A stretch of DNA of 64,000 bases from Lepidostoma basale (Eukaryota > Arthropoda > Insecta > Trichoptera > Lepidostomatidae). Below the pieces are notes generated by a model. That model worked only from the letters and a program-made list of their open reading frames with translations, searched no databases and was not told the DNA's origin. A program made the position numbers and the translations under genes. Positions within the stretch are counted from its first letter, which is position 1. Each line of letters begins with the position of its first letter. Shown piece after piece: positions 52,101 to 63,500 of the stretch. The stretch covers positions 930,001-994,000 of the forward strand of contig JAHDVF020001034.1 in assembly GCA_022606425.2 (NCBI GenBank). The letters run 5' to 3'.

Positions 52101-55100
52101 TAAAATTTATTTTAAAATCACTTTTTCAAACTGTGCAAATATGAGAATTCCCATGACCCGACAGAAATATGTTAATAAACTTGACCTCCATGCCTTACAC
52201 TGTTATTTCGTTCGCTCCATGACTTGCAATTTTTGGTGATACACACATGGTTTATTTACTATAAATAAATAAAATATTACTTGCCATAATTTATTTTCAG
52301 CGATTCTGATTGCGGACTTGCATCATCAAGTTACCTGCATGAAAAAATTGGGATTTATGTACAAGATGACAGTGGCAATCCGCAGGATAAGACACAGGTA
52401 AACTATATCCAGGAGCTAGAGTTAACATTAAATTATTTCAAAGTCATATTATTCAATGAAAGCAAAAATGGCTGTTCACAATGGTGTTCTGGTTTCAACC
52501 CTTGTGTATGGAAGTGAAGCATGGAACTGGCAGAAGAAGAATGAGAGCGGAATAAATGTGGTAGAATTGAGATCCCTTAGATGTATGTGTGATAAAACGT
52601 TGTACGGCAAAATTTCAAATGCTGACATCGGGAGGGAATGTAGAGCAGAAGAATGTATTATGAACAAAATTATGAAACTATTACTGCGTTGGTTCGGATA
52701 TATGGAATGCATGGATGAGGAAAGAATGGTTAAGAAAGTATGCATGAACGATGTGAATGGAGTACAGACTCGAGGAAGAAAGAGGACATGGCATGACCAA
52801 ATTAATAAAAATTTTAAAGATAGGCCATGTCAGAAGTCGAAACAATCAACGTACGTGTATGACTCGTCTAAATGCGATGGAACCTAGAAAGGTGTGTCAG
52901 GAAAGAGTAAAGTGGCAGTCCTTTCTCTCTCTACCCCTCAGAATAAACAGGGTAATGGTGTTGTTGTTTTAATTAATAATATTTTAACAACGTAGTTTTA
53001 ATTTACCCAATGTATTTCCAGCTTGTGAAACTGCTGCCCGTGGATTTTGGTGTTGTGATAGTTTCGTACATAGCAGACGAGAGCCTGGACAACCGGCCGT
53101 GCTTCTCCTGCTCACTGCGCCTGAATATCACCGACAAGGAAACCATCCTGCGCTGGCTCAAGCTCTTCGAACAAAAGACCTACACTGTCTACAGGGTGGA
53201 CTCCACCTTCAAATGCGAAAAGTCCAAGAAACTTGTTTTTAAAGTGAGCATTTAATTTTTTAGTAGCATTATTTTCTACTGTATAGTTTGACAAAGTAAA
53301 TTACCCTTTCCAAAAGGAAATTATTTTTAAATTATTAACCCTTAGACCGCTAAGCAAATGTTACTCTATCTGTCATTGCTACATGACAAATTTTTTCATC
53401 AACGCATTTTAAATAAAATGTCACTTTTAAAATAATCTTTCTTACAAACCTAATAATTGTAGTAATAATTGATTATATCAATATCTTCCTCGAAAATCAA
53501 AGGATCAGTAAACGTACACTCAAGATCCTGATGTCCACAACTTATTAATCTGACAAAGTCAAAGAGTAAACACTTTTTAGATTTAATCTTTCATAAGTGA
53601 ATTTTTTCACTAGATTTTTGTATATCGCCCTCTCTTTTGTATATGAATAATTTAATATTATTATCTAGTTTATTAAAGTGTAAATTATATTATTCTTTTT
53701 ATTTTGTTTGGTTGAACTTCATAAGGATAACAAAACAAGCATTAATTTACCCTGATCCAACTCCCCGATTGGTAGTTTTGAAAGACAAAATATAAAGTGA
53801 TTAATTTTATTCATAAATATGTCACACCTCGAATTAAGTACTTCATTTGAAAGTGTATATATTTTTTTATTCTAGAAAAATTTTCGCTGCCAAAACAAAC
53901 AATACGTTCATCAGAATAGGAAAAAAGAAAATACTAGAAAGAAGCGCATAGAACACACGGGTTGTCCCGCTAAAGTTTCGTTAACGATCAAACAACAAGA
54001 AATGCACAGGTATGTAAAGGAAATCATTAATATCTAGTATATATAATAGATAGGTAGGATATAATAGATAGGTGGACTCTTAAGAAGTTAGAACCTTGTC
54101 TTTCAACAAACCCGAAGTATTTTTTTTTTTCATAGTTGGAAGATTTTAGAAATAAATAGTGTTTATTGCAGATATTTCATCATTAAATTTGTTTTTCTTC
54201 TTATATATTCAATAGACTTCTAGACATACCTCAAATTGTATTTATTGTTTCTTGAACAATATCTAAAACTCCATATTAAATAATTAATATGAATGAAAAT
54301 GTAAATTTTCTAGAAGTTTTATTATATTTTATAGGAATGACATGTTTCGCCTTTCTAAGGCATTATCAACATGTCATTCCCATAAAACTTCTAGAAAACG
54401 GACGTTTTCATATGTATTAACCTCAAATTGGTTAATAATTCCGAGTAGTTCTAACTTCTTCTTAATTGAAATAAGTTTTGTTGTAAGATGAAAATTGTAA
54501 ATTTATTAATTATTATTATTTTCATATTATTATAGTTATTAACAGTCTCCGAAACATATGCTTGCTAAATTTAGAATCACAATTACTATTTTTAATGTTA
54601 AAATTACATCATCATTTTTAGGACAAAGTTTCTACATCCAGTATTAGATAAGTGATTTTTTTTCTTTCCTTTTAGGACGACTGATCCTTACCTAAAACAT
54701 TATCCTGCCGTAATTAACCTAAGATTCAATCACAACCATGATTTTAGAACGGAAAGGGATATTCATAAAATATACAAGAAACCCAAGAAACGGGTAAGTT
54801 CACACATGATCATTATATTTAAATCATCGTATTTATTACTTTAATATATAGATTTATGATTTGTTATTATTTATTTTTTTTCAGAGTTTTGAAGAAACGA
54901 AACATATTTCAGAATACAAAATTATTGAAAGTAAAAATGTTATCAGCGAAATCAAAGAAATTGTGGAAAATAAGAGAAAAGAGGATGTGGTGATGGAGCA
55001 CAACTTAGACGATAAGAAAACTTCTCTCTTAAACAACGATTGGAGCGAAGTTTTATGCAATGACGTGTTCCTGGAGAGATCCAACAACTCCATCTGTTTG

Positions 55101-55409
55101 CAGAAGGAGGGTGAAATCTCGCCTTACGAGGATACTTTCATGGAGATTGATCGGTGCTGTGCTATTCTAAAGCAAAAGACATTGGAAAAACCTGAACTTT
55201 TCCATTTGCCTCTTATGAACTTTTTAGAAGTTTTTAATTCTTTGAAATCGGACAACGACATGGCCTCGGCACTTACGTGGTTTGGGAGGTACAACGGGTC
55301 CGTGATTTCTTACAAGAAGGAGGATGCCGACATCCACGGGCCTTCGCTAGGGGTGGCCGCACCCGAATTGCGTCACAAGCAACATCCTTCATATTTCAGA
55401 CTAACCTAG
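49017..55409 (+). CDS. Uncharacterised zinc-binding nuclear-type protein (gene-level entry, 9 exons)
   Basis: Exons: 49017-49100, 49498-49562, 49917-50007, 50882-50979, 52301-52397, 53022-53243, 53876-54009, 54676-54793, 54885-55409. All have GT-AG borders and consistent phases, giving 477 residues (471 from the second Met at 49035, which has a good AAAATGA context). N-terminus is basic (KREKKLSEYRERAQRKRKKN), a likely nuclear signal. Residues 47-80 and 111-145 are duplicated modules (DSDC-x-L, YLH-x-K). Residues 146-303 hold LRWLKLFEQKTYTVYRVDST, then C224-x24-C249 (FRCQN..HTGCPAKVSL) and H283-N-H285 (FNHNHDF). This C-C-H-H layout occurs in WRKY-GCM1-superfamily domains (FAR1, FLYWCH, MULE transposases) and in CaRF. 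Residues 304-477 are acidic and unrecognised. Role inferred: DNA binding. No exact homologue can be named. Confidence 0.8.
49498..49562 (+). CDS. Uncharacterised gene exon 2
   Basis: 65 nt, KALSLKQNFVDFPYAPSEYE and the split Ser codon; acceptor TTTTTCAG, donor GTAAAA. Same phase pattern as exon 4. Confidence 0.75.
49563..49916. other. Intron 2, with a small foldback at 49690-49840
   Basis: AGTTTATTTTTCTCTACATG and GTATTATACC pair with GGTATAATAC and CATGTTGAGAAAAATAAACT. The centre has a further GATGATAATGG..CGAAACATG motif. No coding. Confidence 0.7.
49917..50007 (+). CDS. Uncharacterised gene exon 3
   Basis: 91 nt, DSDCELTPSTYLHDKMGVFM to FQDKAQ. Acceptor CTTTTCAG, donor GTAGAA. First copy of the repeated module. 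Confidence 0.8.
50008..50881. other. Intron 3, with LINE-A
   Basis: Contains a decayed plus-strand LINE-A C-terminus (about 50125-50660: GGAGAAGTGGAGAAAGACAC to TGTAATGGTAGTTACC) between donor and acceptor. Confidence 0.75.
50125..50660 (+). pseudogene. LINE-A C-terminal fragment, decayed
   Basis: Broken frames show KMAVHNGVLLA-, KMTTEAK- and EVEEGRGKYGMN-like pieces of the family. Heavily mutated. Confidence 0.65.
50882..50979 (+). CDS. Uncharacterised gene exon 4
   Basis: 98 nt, EFSDIHSSVASKDLKFKREF to EENET and split Ser. Acceptor TTTTTAG, donor GTAAAT. Phase pattern identical to exon 2. Confidence 0.8.
51470..51665. mobile_element. Foldback FB5 with hammerhead-like core
   Basis: Arms about 51470-51545 and 51590-51665 are reverse complements (GGGTAACACC, GATATCTCCTTCTCGACCGA, CTCCATCTTCAGGGTA). 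The right arm reads CTGAAGA (51594-51600), one base, GGAGA..TCTCC stem and GAAACG. An additional motif copy is near 61400-61460. Confidence 0.75.
51597..51630 (+). ncRNA. Hammerhead-like core in FB5
   Basis: CTGAAGA-U-GGAGA, 9-base loop, TCTCC-GAAAC: matches the CTGANGA/GAAA core with the same single extra base as the other sites. Stems I and III were not demonstrated. Confidence 0.3.
52301..52397 (+). CDS. Uncharacterised gene exon 5
   Basis: 97 nt, DSDCGLASSSYLHEKIGIYV to PQDKTQ. Acceptor TATTTTCAG, donor GTAAAC. Second copy of the module in exon 3. Confidence 0.82.
52398..53021. other. Intron 5, with LINE-A
   Basis: Mostly one LINE-A fragment (52450-52970). Confidence 0.8.
52450..52970 (+). 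pseudogene. LINE-A C-terminal copy in an intron, sense
   Basis: Plus frame 52456-52887 reads MKAKMAVHNGVLVSTLVYGS, SLRCMCDKTLYGKISNADIG, ECIMNKIMKLLLRWFGYMEC and VKKVCMNDVNGVQTRGRK. The next frame ends near LRINRVMV. It lies on the host gene's strand. Confidence 0.8.
53022..53243 (+). CDS. Uncharacterised gene exon 6
   Basis: 222 nt, residues 146-219 (LVKLLPVDFGVVIVSYIADE to SKKLVFK). Contains FSCSLRLNITDKETILRWLK. Acceptor TATTTCCAG, donor GTGAGC. Confidence 0.85.
53244..53875. other. Intron 6
   Basis: AT-rich, no repeat recognised. Confidence 0.6.
53876..54009 (+). CDS. Uncharacterised gene exon 7 (first two zinc ligands)
   Basis: 134 nt, KNFRCQNKQYVHQNRKKENT to IKQQEMH. Holds C224 and C249. 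Acceptor TATTCTAG, donor GTATGT. Confidence 0.85.
54010..54675. other. Intron 7, with FB1
   Basis: Contains an FB1 copy at 54235-54425 and AT-rich sequence. Confidence 0.7.
54235..54425. mobile_element. Foldback MITE FB1, short-centre copy
   Basis: Arms with TTTTAT, GAATGACATGTTTCGCC and CATGTCATTCCCATAAAAC pair across a short centre. Flank ACTCCATATTAAATAATTAA and ATTGTTTCTTGAACAA are as in other copies. Confidence 0.75.
54676..54793 (+). CDS. Uncharacterised gene exon 8 (HNH zinc ligands)
   Basis: 118 nt, TTDPYLKHYPAVINLRFNHN to KKPKKR. H283 and H285 complete the C-C-H-H site. Acceptor CCTTTTAG, donor GTAAGT. Confidence 0.85.
54885..55409 (+). CDS. Uncharacterised gene exon 9 (last)
   Basis: 525 nt, residues 304-477 (SFEETKHISEYKIIESKNVI to PSYFRLT), TAG at 55407. 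Acidic, lysine-rich start, then a compact C-terminal piece with MNFLEVFNSLKS. No domain recognised. Acceptor TTTTTTTCAG. Confidence 0.85.
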   Translation, partial: SFEETKHISEYKIIESKNVISEIKEIVENKRKEDVVMEHNLDDKKTSLLNNDWSEVLCNDVFLERSNNSICLQKEGEISPYEDTFMEIDRCCAILKQKTLEKPELFHLPLMNFLEVFNSLKSDNDMASALTWFGRYNGSVISYKKEDADIHGPSLGVAAPELRHKQHPSYFRLT

Positions 55410-55520
55410 TTGAGATTTAATTATTATATTAATAATTCTAATCTCTTTTTACAATTAAATTTATTCTTAGGATGCATATGATATGCTTTTTTAGTATATA
55501 TTTTTTACTAAAATGAAATT

Positions 55521-55526
55521 AATAAA
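55521..55526 (+). promoter_or_regulatory. Candidate polyadenylation signal
   Basis: AATAAA, 112 bases after the stop of the plus-strand gene. A second AATAAA is at 55695-55700. Confidence 0.4.
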
Positions 55527-55709
55527 CGCAATTGTTTCCACTCGCATACTTATGAATATACTGGTACATAAAATAATTTGTATTAAAAATAATGTTTCCA
55601 CATCTGTAAACACTGTAAAACTCCAATTATCCAGATGCCAGACGTGATCTAAATATGCAGATAATTGAATTAAACATTTAAGGCAATGTTTTGAAATAAA
55701 ATGCAAAAT

Positions 55710-58700
55710 TTATTCTAAAATCACTTATTATTGCTTTTGAAATAATATGGAATCACATTAAAAACTCACTTAAACATGTCCTGCAAAGTTATTTTTCAAA
55801 GAACTATATTCTTCTTTATGTCAAAAATAGTGAGATGTGCCTACACTATAAATTTCAACCAATCGTTTACTGGAAACTTCTTTGTTCTTTTCTACAATAA
55901 CTTTTACTTTGTCACTCATTGACAATACAACTCTCAGAAGACCTTTTAGTTTTAGGCCTGTATATTTTATTTCCTGATGACTGGAATTCGGATCAACGAG
56001 TTCTACGGTAGTAATGAATAAAAGAAACAACATTAGCCGTTTAGAAATAAATTTATTTATCAGTTCAAAATTTGTATTTACACAATATTTTTATATAAAA
56101 AGATCATTATATTAAATATTATTTCCTATTTGAATTACATCACTAACAATAGATATACATTTGGAAACAATTAGATCCAATCACATGGTGTATGATACAT
56201 TGGAAACAGTTAGTGTGGTACAATATAAATACATACATACACGGTGTACGAGTATAATTTCATCACCTCCTCGCGAACCTCGCACTTGGGCGCACGGAGC
56301 TGGCCAGGCTGGAATACGGAACCTCTACGCTAGCGGCGAGCACGCTACCCCCTCCCCGCCCTACCCGACTACCTCGGATTACAGACAAGTAAGAAATTTG
56401 GTGTAAAAGTCTGGGACACCCGCTTTAATTTCTACTCATAAGTTTTGTCCGTTTAAACCATAAGGGTGTTTATAATAATGTATTGCTCAGTACTTTCTAC
56501 AGTTTAGCTTTATTCTCGGCAGTCCGTCTCCCCGCCCGTCCGATGGCAGTATAGTAGTAGGATTGCCGACTGCCCCAGCTGATAAACTAGACATTCACTT
56601 TTTACATCTTCAAAAACAAAACCTAATCTTCCAGTTAATGGCACAAATATATCAATCAATACGTAGTAATATAATCAATCAATCTGATTTATAACGGGTG
56701 CTCAATTGAAAATTTGTTTTATAAAAATAATTTTAAATTATTTTGGTGTTCAGTTTTTCTTATTTGTTAATATTTTTTAAATCCAATGTGATGTTCAAAG
56801 GAGAGATCTGGATTTTTTCACTAAAACTTTTTTACGTTTAAAAAAAATTGGAAAAGTCAACTTATTTCGAAAAAATACAACTATTTTTTTTTACCTAAAA
56901 CATTCTATTTGAATTCCGCAATTTCAAATTTGTTCTTTCGGCAACCTGGTTACGCGAGGACACTTTCTGTGCCCACTCTCTATTGCACAAAATAATAGTC
57001 TAGAGCGACAACTTAGTTTAGACACACCAACCATATACAAAATCATACATAGCCATTGCCTCATAAGTGTGAATAAATGTAATATTCACAAAGGAAATAA
57101 GTTCTTTGAAACTAGAAGGCAATTCATGAAATAAGCAAATGATTTAAAATAAGTAAAGCAACATTATGTTATTACATTAAACTTAAGAGAATAATATATT
57201 CTACAATATATAAACGTGAATAATAATATATTCACAAAAATGAATATGGCAAAATAAGACTATATTGCTCGATAGAATAAGATTGCAAAACATTTTAAAC
57301 AGTTTCATTAACTAACACTCGAAATTGACAAATGCAGATTCGTAAAAAGTATATAGATATTCTACTGGATACAGACTATTGAAACACGGATGAGTACACT
57401 CTCTAGGGGGGCCTCACTACTTTGGATTAAAGAATGTCACGAAACAAGATTAGGACACTACAGACTTGACGTTTACTTTACACACATTAGGCTAGCAATC
57501 TGAAATACTGCGTCTACTTATTGAATCCACTATTACATATTATATTGAGCACCATGGAAGGAATTTGAGTGCCTAAATGTTTAATAATTTGGTAGGTGTA
57601 CATCGCTCCTAGCTCCCTCCCACCACCGACGCACGGCTCGTGTAGTCTTCTTATATTTATTCCCTACAAGGTTACACAATTGGCGTCGATGACTCTGATT
57701 TTTTAATGCTCTGTTTCATTTCTTCATATCACAATATGCAAAGTATCACATTTTACTATGAATCAAAACTGATCTTTTTACTAGGTAAGTAAGTCTTCAG
57801 TACGGTGTCCATTATTCGAAGGACACCTCCAAAGTGATATTTCCCAGGACTTTGTCATAATTTTTTTTCTAATCATAAAATCCCCGCTGATTCACAAATT
57901 GAAAACTTTGCAAGAATGTATTATTTGAATATATCGTATAAAAAATTCTGTAGATGTCGTAAATCGACCAGACCTGCGATTTAATCATGGATACTTTACA
58001 AAAATTGTTCCAAGCAAAGTAGATTAACACATCGGCTTACCCAACCTGCTTCAATACAATGTAAAAACAAACAAAATTCCAGTAAGCCGATGAGTTAACT
58101 TTCACTTGGCTTATAACCTGCTATTAGATTTCTTCTATAATAGAAAAACACTAGCAATATTATAATGTAATTATGATTTGGCAAAAAAATAATATTATAA
58201 TACCAAAACCTGTTCTTCTTAAAGTTATGTATGTGATAGTGTAAATTATATTTATTACATCAAAAAGAATGGATGCGATCAGAAATTCAACGATAAAATT
58301 TATAATATTGGTCGGTCGCAAAAAAAATGGATAAACCTTAATGTTTAGGTTGACGGGTGACATCTTACACTTAGTCCACTCCTCCCAAATAATTTAGTGC
58401 GTAATTAATTATGTTGAAAGCTTCTCAAAATATCTTAGATTTAACGGACGGCTGACTAAGGATATGAAATATTAGTACACAAAATATGTATGTACAAATT
58501 TACGAATTGATTTTGTATGTTAAAATATCTTTTCTTAATGTTGTTGACGTGTTGACGGACATGAAGATGCTTGGACACTCGTACAAGTGATAATATTTGT
58601 AATTTTTTTACTACATTAATACAACTTGATTGTCTCCGAGTGGATGATGGCTAGTGTTGTACTTATTTTAATAAAATACCAAACTAAAGTGACGAATGAA

Positions 58701-60455
58701 ACTGAATCATGTCCGTCAACATGTTGCTTCAGAAGAATTGAAAAATACAATTAAAATACGTAGCACACAAAATGAAAATTATTGTTAATATAGTAAAATA
58801 TGTGGAATGAATACAACTCCAGATGCTGACATACACTTCTCTGGGGGGTGAAATCTTCTGTAATTTGTACATTATTTATAATTAAGATTAACATAGCTTT
58901 GGATTGCCTATGTATGTTTAGTTATGATGCTTCCACCACAATACAATAATAAGGCATATAAATCCCCTAAAACTTCTTATTAATTCACATTTGGTTAGAA
59001 ATTTCTATTGATAAAAAGAAATTATAATGAGCAACAGCAACTGACAAAACATTCTTTTTATCAAATGTTTTAATCAATTGCATTAAAAAAAATATATTAT
59101 TTTGATAGTAAGATACATGTGATGATTAAAGTAAAAAAAAATTCAGCAGAACAATTTTTTTTTAAATAACAATAATTGAATAGAAACTGGTAAGGTAAGT
59201 ATGTAAGTATAGATAAGAACATTATCAAAGTCTAAACCAATATAATCATTTTAGTTAATCCGAGTTCAATAAAAATTGAAAATCAATAGAAATTAATAAT
59301 CATAACCTGACTACCAATTCCATTACAAATAAGCACACTGCTTGAGTTAAAACCAGGCTAAATTTGCTAGAATTTAACTACGTACTCTGAAACTTATTGA
59401 TATACCCTACCCAGTGTTCAAACTATTGACACTATTGCATTATACTCTGATCATAATTTAAAAGTTCAACGATATATTTATTTTCAATAGTCATTGTTTA
59501 AGAATCGTTAAAAGAAATGACTCCTTTTTACTATGGTAAGATATACCACAAAAATACATAAAATAAGAGTAATAACCACGTGACATTTCATTTTTAAATT
59601 GAATAAACAATATCAATTAGATTATTGCAAAGTTCAAACACACACGAAATAAGAATTTTGACATTTACATCTAAAAAAAATCTAGATTGCACCCGAGTAA
59701 ATTAAGAATTAAAACAAATGTCTTTATAAAATTACCGATACATAATATTATGGCATTAAACTGTGTTAATCAAAATAAACACTGCGTGAATCTAAGACCT
59801 CACAAAATGGAGAAAACCCATACGCTATCACTTTTAATTTCGCAAGTGAATTATGACTAGCATTAAAGGTGCTAATGGATGGGCGAAGTATGTGGAAAAT
59901 GGCATGGGAGAGTGATCCAGTGGGAATAGTAAAAATGGTAGAAGAGTTGTGGAGTTCATTTGTATCCACAATTTCAATTTTAAAAAATGCAATTATAATA
60001 ATATTATAAAAGTAAATACTTAACTAATATGAAATAATCATTATTTTAGTATTGCATTCAACGATGAGTCCTAAACACTAACATGATACACAATGTCAAT
60101 GGGTAAGTATAATATATAAAAAAGGAAGAAAAAAAAAATAATACATACACAAATTTAAAAATAAAAAAAAACAAATTCATAAAATATTCTAATTATCCGA
60201 CAATATAAACAAACAATTTGAAATAGGTAAATAAATAAACTGCAATTCTCTACAATCAGTTCATTGAATAATATAACCGCGCAGGAAACAGAAAAATTAT
60301 TTCTCTGTGATGTTGGCGGGAGCAACGATACCTATTTATTGGTATTTCATAATTAAAAAGAAGAGACCTCGTGGAATAGGTAATAAGTTGGCGTTGTATC
60401 CTCTCACTGTTTCCTTAGAGTTTATAGTACTAAGTGGTTGACGCGACGGCCCGCC
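55710..60455 (-). other. Transposon-free stretch, probable long 3' UTR of the kinase
   Basis: No LINE, SINE or MITE fragment was recognised, unlike the rest of the window. AATAAA signals on the minus strand occur, the most distal noted at 56052-56057. Two hairpin pairs are present: TTAACACATCGGCTTAC / GTAAGCCGATGAGTTAA (58025-58103) and GTTGACGGACATG / CATGTCCGTCAAC (about 58550-58720). GC-rich patches lie at 56270-56370 and 56510-56580. No convincing exon was found. Confidence 0.4.
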
Positions 60456-60523
60456 TCACTTGATGCCCGCCAGGCGGTGCTCGGGGTGCAGGTTCACGCC
60501 CTCCACGGTGAAGATTGATGTTT
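60456..60523 (-). CDS. Eip63E: CDK exon D (last coding exon)
   Basis: [22 protein letters not shown] and TGA at 60456-60458. Acceptor TTGTTGCAG. Completes the split Gly/Glu codon from exon C. Confidence 0.9.
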
Positions 60524-63500
60524 CTGCAACAAAATATTAGCCACGCCATTAGCAAATATAATACAATTGGCTACAAATATGATATTGCCAAGAAAAATGT
60601 GTCATTCATTAACCCCTACAGTGCGGCTGAGCTACATTTGCAGTAAACAAATGTTATATTTGCAGCTATTAAATTCTAATTATTGAATTCTTCTTAGATG
60701 GCTCTACGGCTCACATCTTTGGCCTTAACCTCTGTCAGTCGGGCCTCCAAGCACTTCTGTCACCTGTTGCGGCCTTCCAGTCTTTCATTTCGAGTAGTTG
60801 GGCAGCATCCTTCCTCACCTCATTCTTCCACCAGGGTCTAGATCTACCAACCCCTTCCACCTGGATCCCTCTAGGATTTTCTTAAGTGCTCGAGACGACA
60901 GCATTCTCTGCACATCTCCAGCCCATTTCAGCCTACTCAGCCTAGCATGTATAGAGGGCTTGGAGGCTTTATAGACATTACAAAGCTCATCATTGTACCT
61001 CATTGTACAGGTTCCACCATCGTTCAATGGTCCCAGAATTTTCAGTAACATATTTGAATGCATCTTATAAACTTTTTTACTTTAGTTTCTTACTACTAAA
61101 ATGTACGCAATATTATGATCAACTGGGACTATCTGTCTGAGCTGGAAATGTAGTTGAATGAGTTTTTCCATTTAAATTTAGCAAGACGCACAATGGGGGT
61201 TAAACTATGATAAATACACTGATTTGCAAGGCACTCAATTTATAAGTAAATCATCCCTTCTGGCGCTAATATGAAAGCTGTATCATATTTGATTAATAAA
61301 ATATACAATCAATAAAACTATGACAAATAAGTGTGTAGATTTTCATGGTTGCTAGCAATATGTTTTTTGGGATCATGGAATCCGTGTGAGTGTTGCAGTC
61401 TCATCTTCAGGATAGTTAAAGTAAAACTAACTTGAAGACTGAGACTGCAATGATCCCCAATACGCCAGTTGAAGAAAACAAGTTACAGTAACCCAAGATT
61501 CCAAAAAACACAAAACTATGACAGTTTAAATATGTAGGAGAAATATTATTTAAAATATATTTGAGAAATATATGCATATTTTTAATTGATCAAAAAACAC
61601 AATTTTGAAATCAAACAAAAGTTAGCCCAATCAGCTTACAAGATTTATTTTTATTATTACTTTGTATTGAACTAGGTTGGTCAAACTAGACTTTGGGTAA
61701 GCCGATGCTCGATTTTTTAAATAAACTATTTTCAAAATAAATAAATGTGTTTACCATCAGGCAGGTCGTAGAGACGGCGTGGCAGCCCCGCAAAGTAGGG
61801 GTGGTGAAGAGCGTCAGGGGCAGGCATGCGGGCTCGCGGGTCGGGCTGCAGCAAGCGGGCGGCAAGCGCCTCGGCCTCGCGGGCGTCGTGCAGGCGCGGG
61901 AAGGCGGTTCCCAGACGACGGGCGCGGTGCGGGCTGGCACGGTGCGCCCGGTACCCCGGCAGGCGCGACACCCCCGGCCACGTCTCCTCACTCGGTGTGC
62001 CTAGCACCTAGAACCGAGAAACATGACATTTCATTTTCATTAACTAATTAACCATCACGCCGTTTCTCTGGAGGGGATAGGCAGAGAGCATTCTCTCTGG
62101 ATAGAACAGTGGGATGGTCCATTGACCATCCCACTGTTCTATCCTGACATAACTCTTGTGCCTCTTCTACAATCATGTAGAATAAAGAATATACTGTCTC
62201 ACACACACTATTTACGTCTCACTCTCTCTACTTATATTTGCGAGTGCAAGAAAGACAAGGAACTAGGTGTCTTCTATCCTGTGAGCAGAATTCAGAAATT
62301 TAGCATTTTCCAAACTTTGTGAGTATTTAAGATGAAAATATTAACACTTGAATTCAAAATGGTATAACTGTTGCAATTGCCTACAAATATTCAATTTTTT
62401 CCAATTCAAAATCTTTAATTTTGAATTGTTACAGAATACACAGCACAGTAAGGGTAAGGTAATAAATAATCACAAAAAATAAAGATTAACACAAAATCTT
62501 CACCTTAAATATTTTGTCTAACTGGTCATATGTATCTCTAATTCCCGGGAAGGTGGGGACACCGGTCACCATCTCCACGAATATACACCCCACTCCCCAC
62601 ATGTCCAGGGAGGTGGAGTACTCTGTGCTGCCCAGGAGGACATCTGCAAATATTAAATTTCACTCATTACAACATATTCATCTGTTACATGCTAAATATT
62701 ATTAATTAGAGAGCTATTTTTAACACACAGCTTTCATATTTTTATTTGCAGACTACATTGCAGATTGACCAATCCAATTTCTGCAAAACAAAAATTTTGT
62801 AGTGGCATATTTTGTAATCCATTGCATTTACCTATACACTATGTGACATTCAATTAAAAAAAATTATGGAAGCGGAAGCGTTGAAATTATCACAGCGTAA
62901 GCATATTATATGTATATGAGGCCTGCCACACATCTGAAACTGTTGTAGGACGCACCGGTGCCGTTTTGTCAGTTTCGTTCTTGCACTTCCCAGGTTGTCC
63001 GCCATCCACGTGGGACTGAATTTAACTAATGTTTATGAATGGACCAAAGCAGAAGGGACCCCAGACTATATTACTACCGACTCTAAAAAGAAAGCTCATA
63101 TATTTAACACTGTTACACCATATACAACTTATTACACTTAAAAAAAAAAAAAAAGATATATATGCAATATGATAAATAACAGAAAAAACACCAGCATAAA
63201 ACACCTAAAAAAATAATCAAATTAGTTTATTTTCTCAAAAGTCCTGAACATACATATGTATTTTCAGGATTCTATTTGAGAACAGGTAAAATACCAAGAA
63301 TGCGTGAAAGGTGGTTCGACTTTATGAAGACAAGTATTAGCCTTATAAACGTACTTTCATTAATATTAATGGCGTCTATCTTTGAGAAGATCATGCTCAG
63401 CAGACTGTTTGCTCTTCCCACCGGTGTCACCTGAGGCAGGTTGGTTCTGGCAGTCGGTATGTAAAACAATCTATGCTCTCTCTGTAGGAGGTATCTATCA

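Larger units (their letters stand above)
50980..52300. other. Intron 4
   Basis: AT-rich, with a foldback at 51470-51665 and an unassigned GC-richer block at 51720-51900 (GGCCCTAATAGGACCTCGTC) that looks like a dispersed repeat end. Confidence 0.6.
60524..61754 (-). other. CDK intron between exons C and D
   Basis: Contains a LINE C-terminal fragment (60690-61075, minus) and a degenerate foldback at 61380-61490. Confidence 0.8.

Noticed and set aside
56161..56406. Plus-strand ORF in a GC-rich patch
   Set aside because: No domain, no splice partners, and it lies in the presumed 3' UTR region.
61747..62051. Plus-strand ORFs of 60-90 codons
   Set aside because: Antisense shadows of the GC-rich kinase exon C, which has a conserved protein and splice sites on the minus strand.
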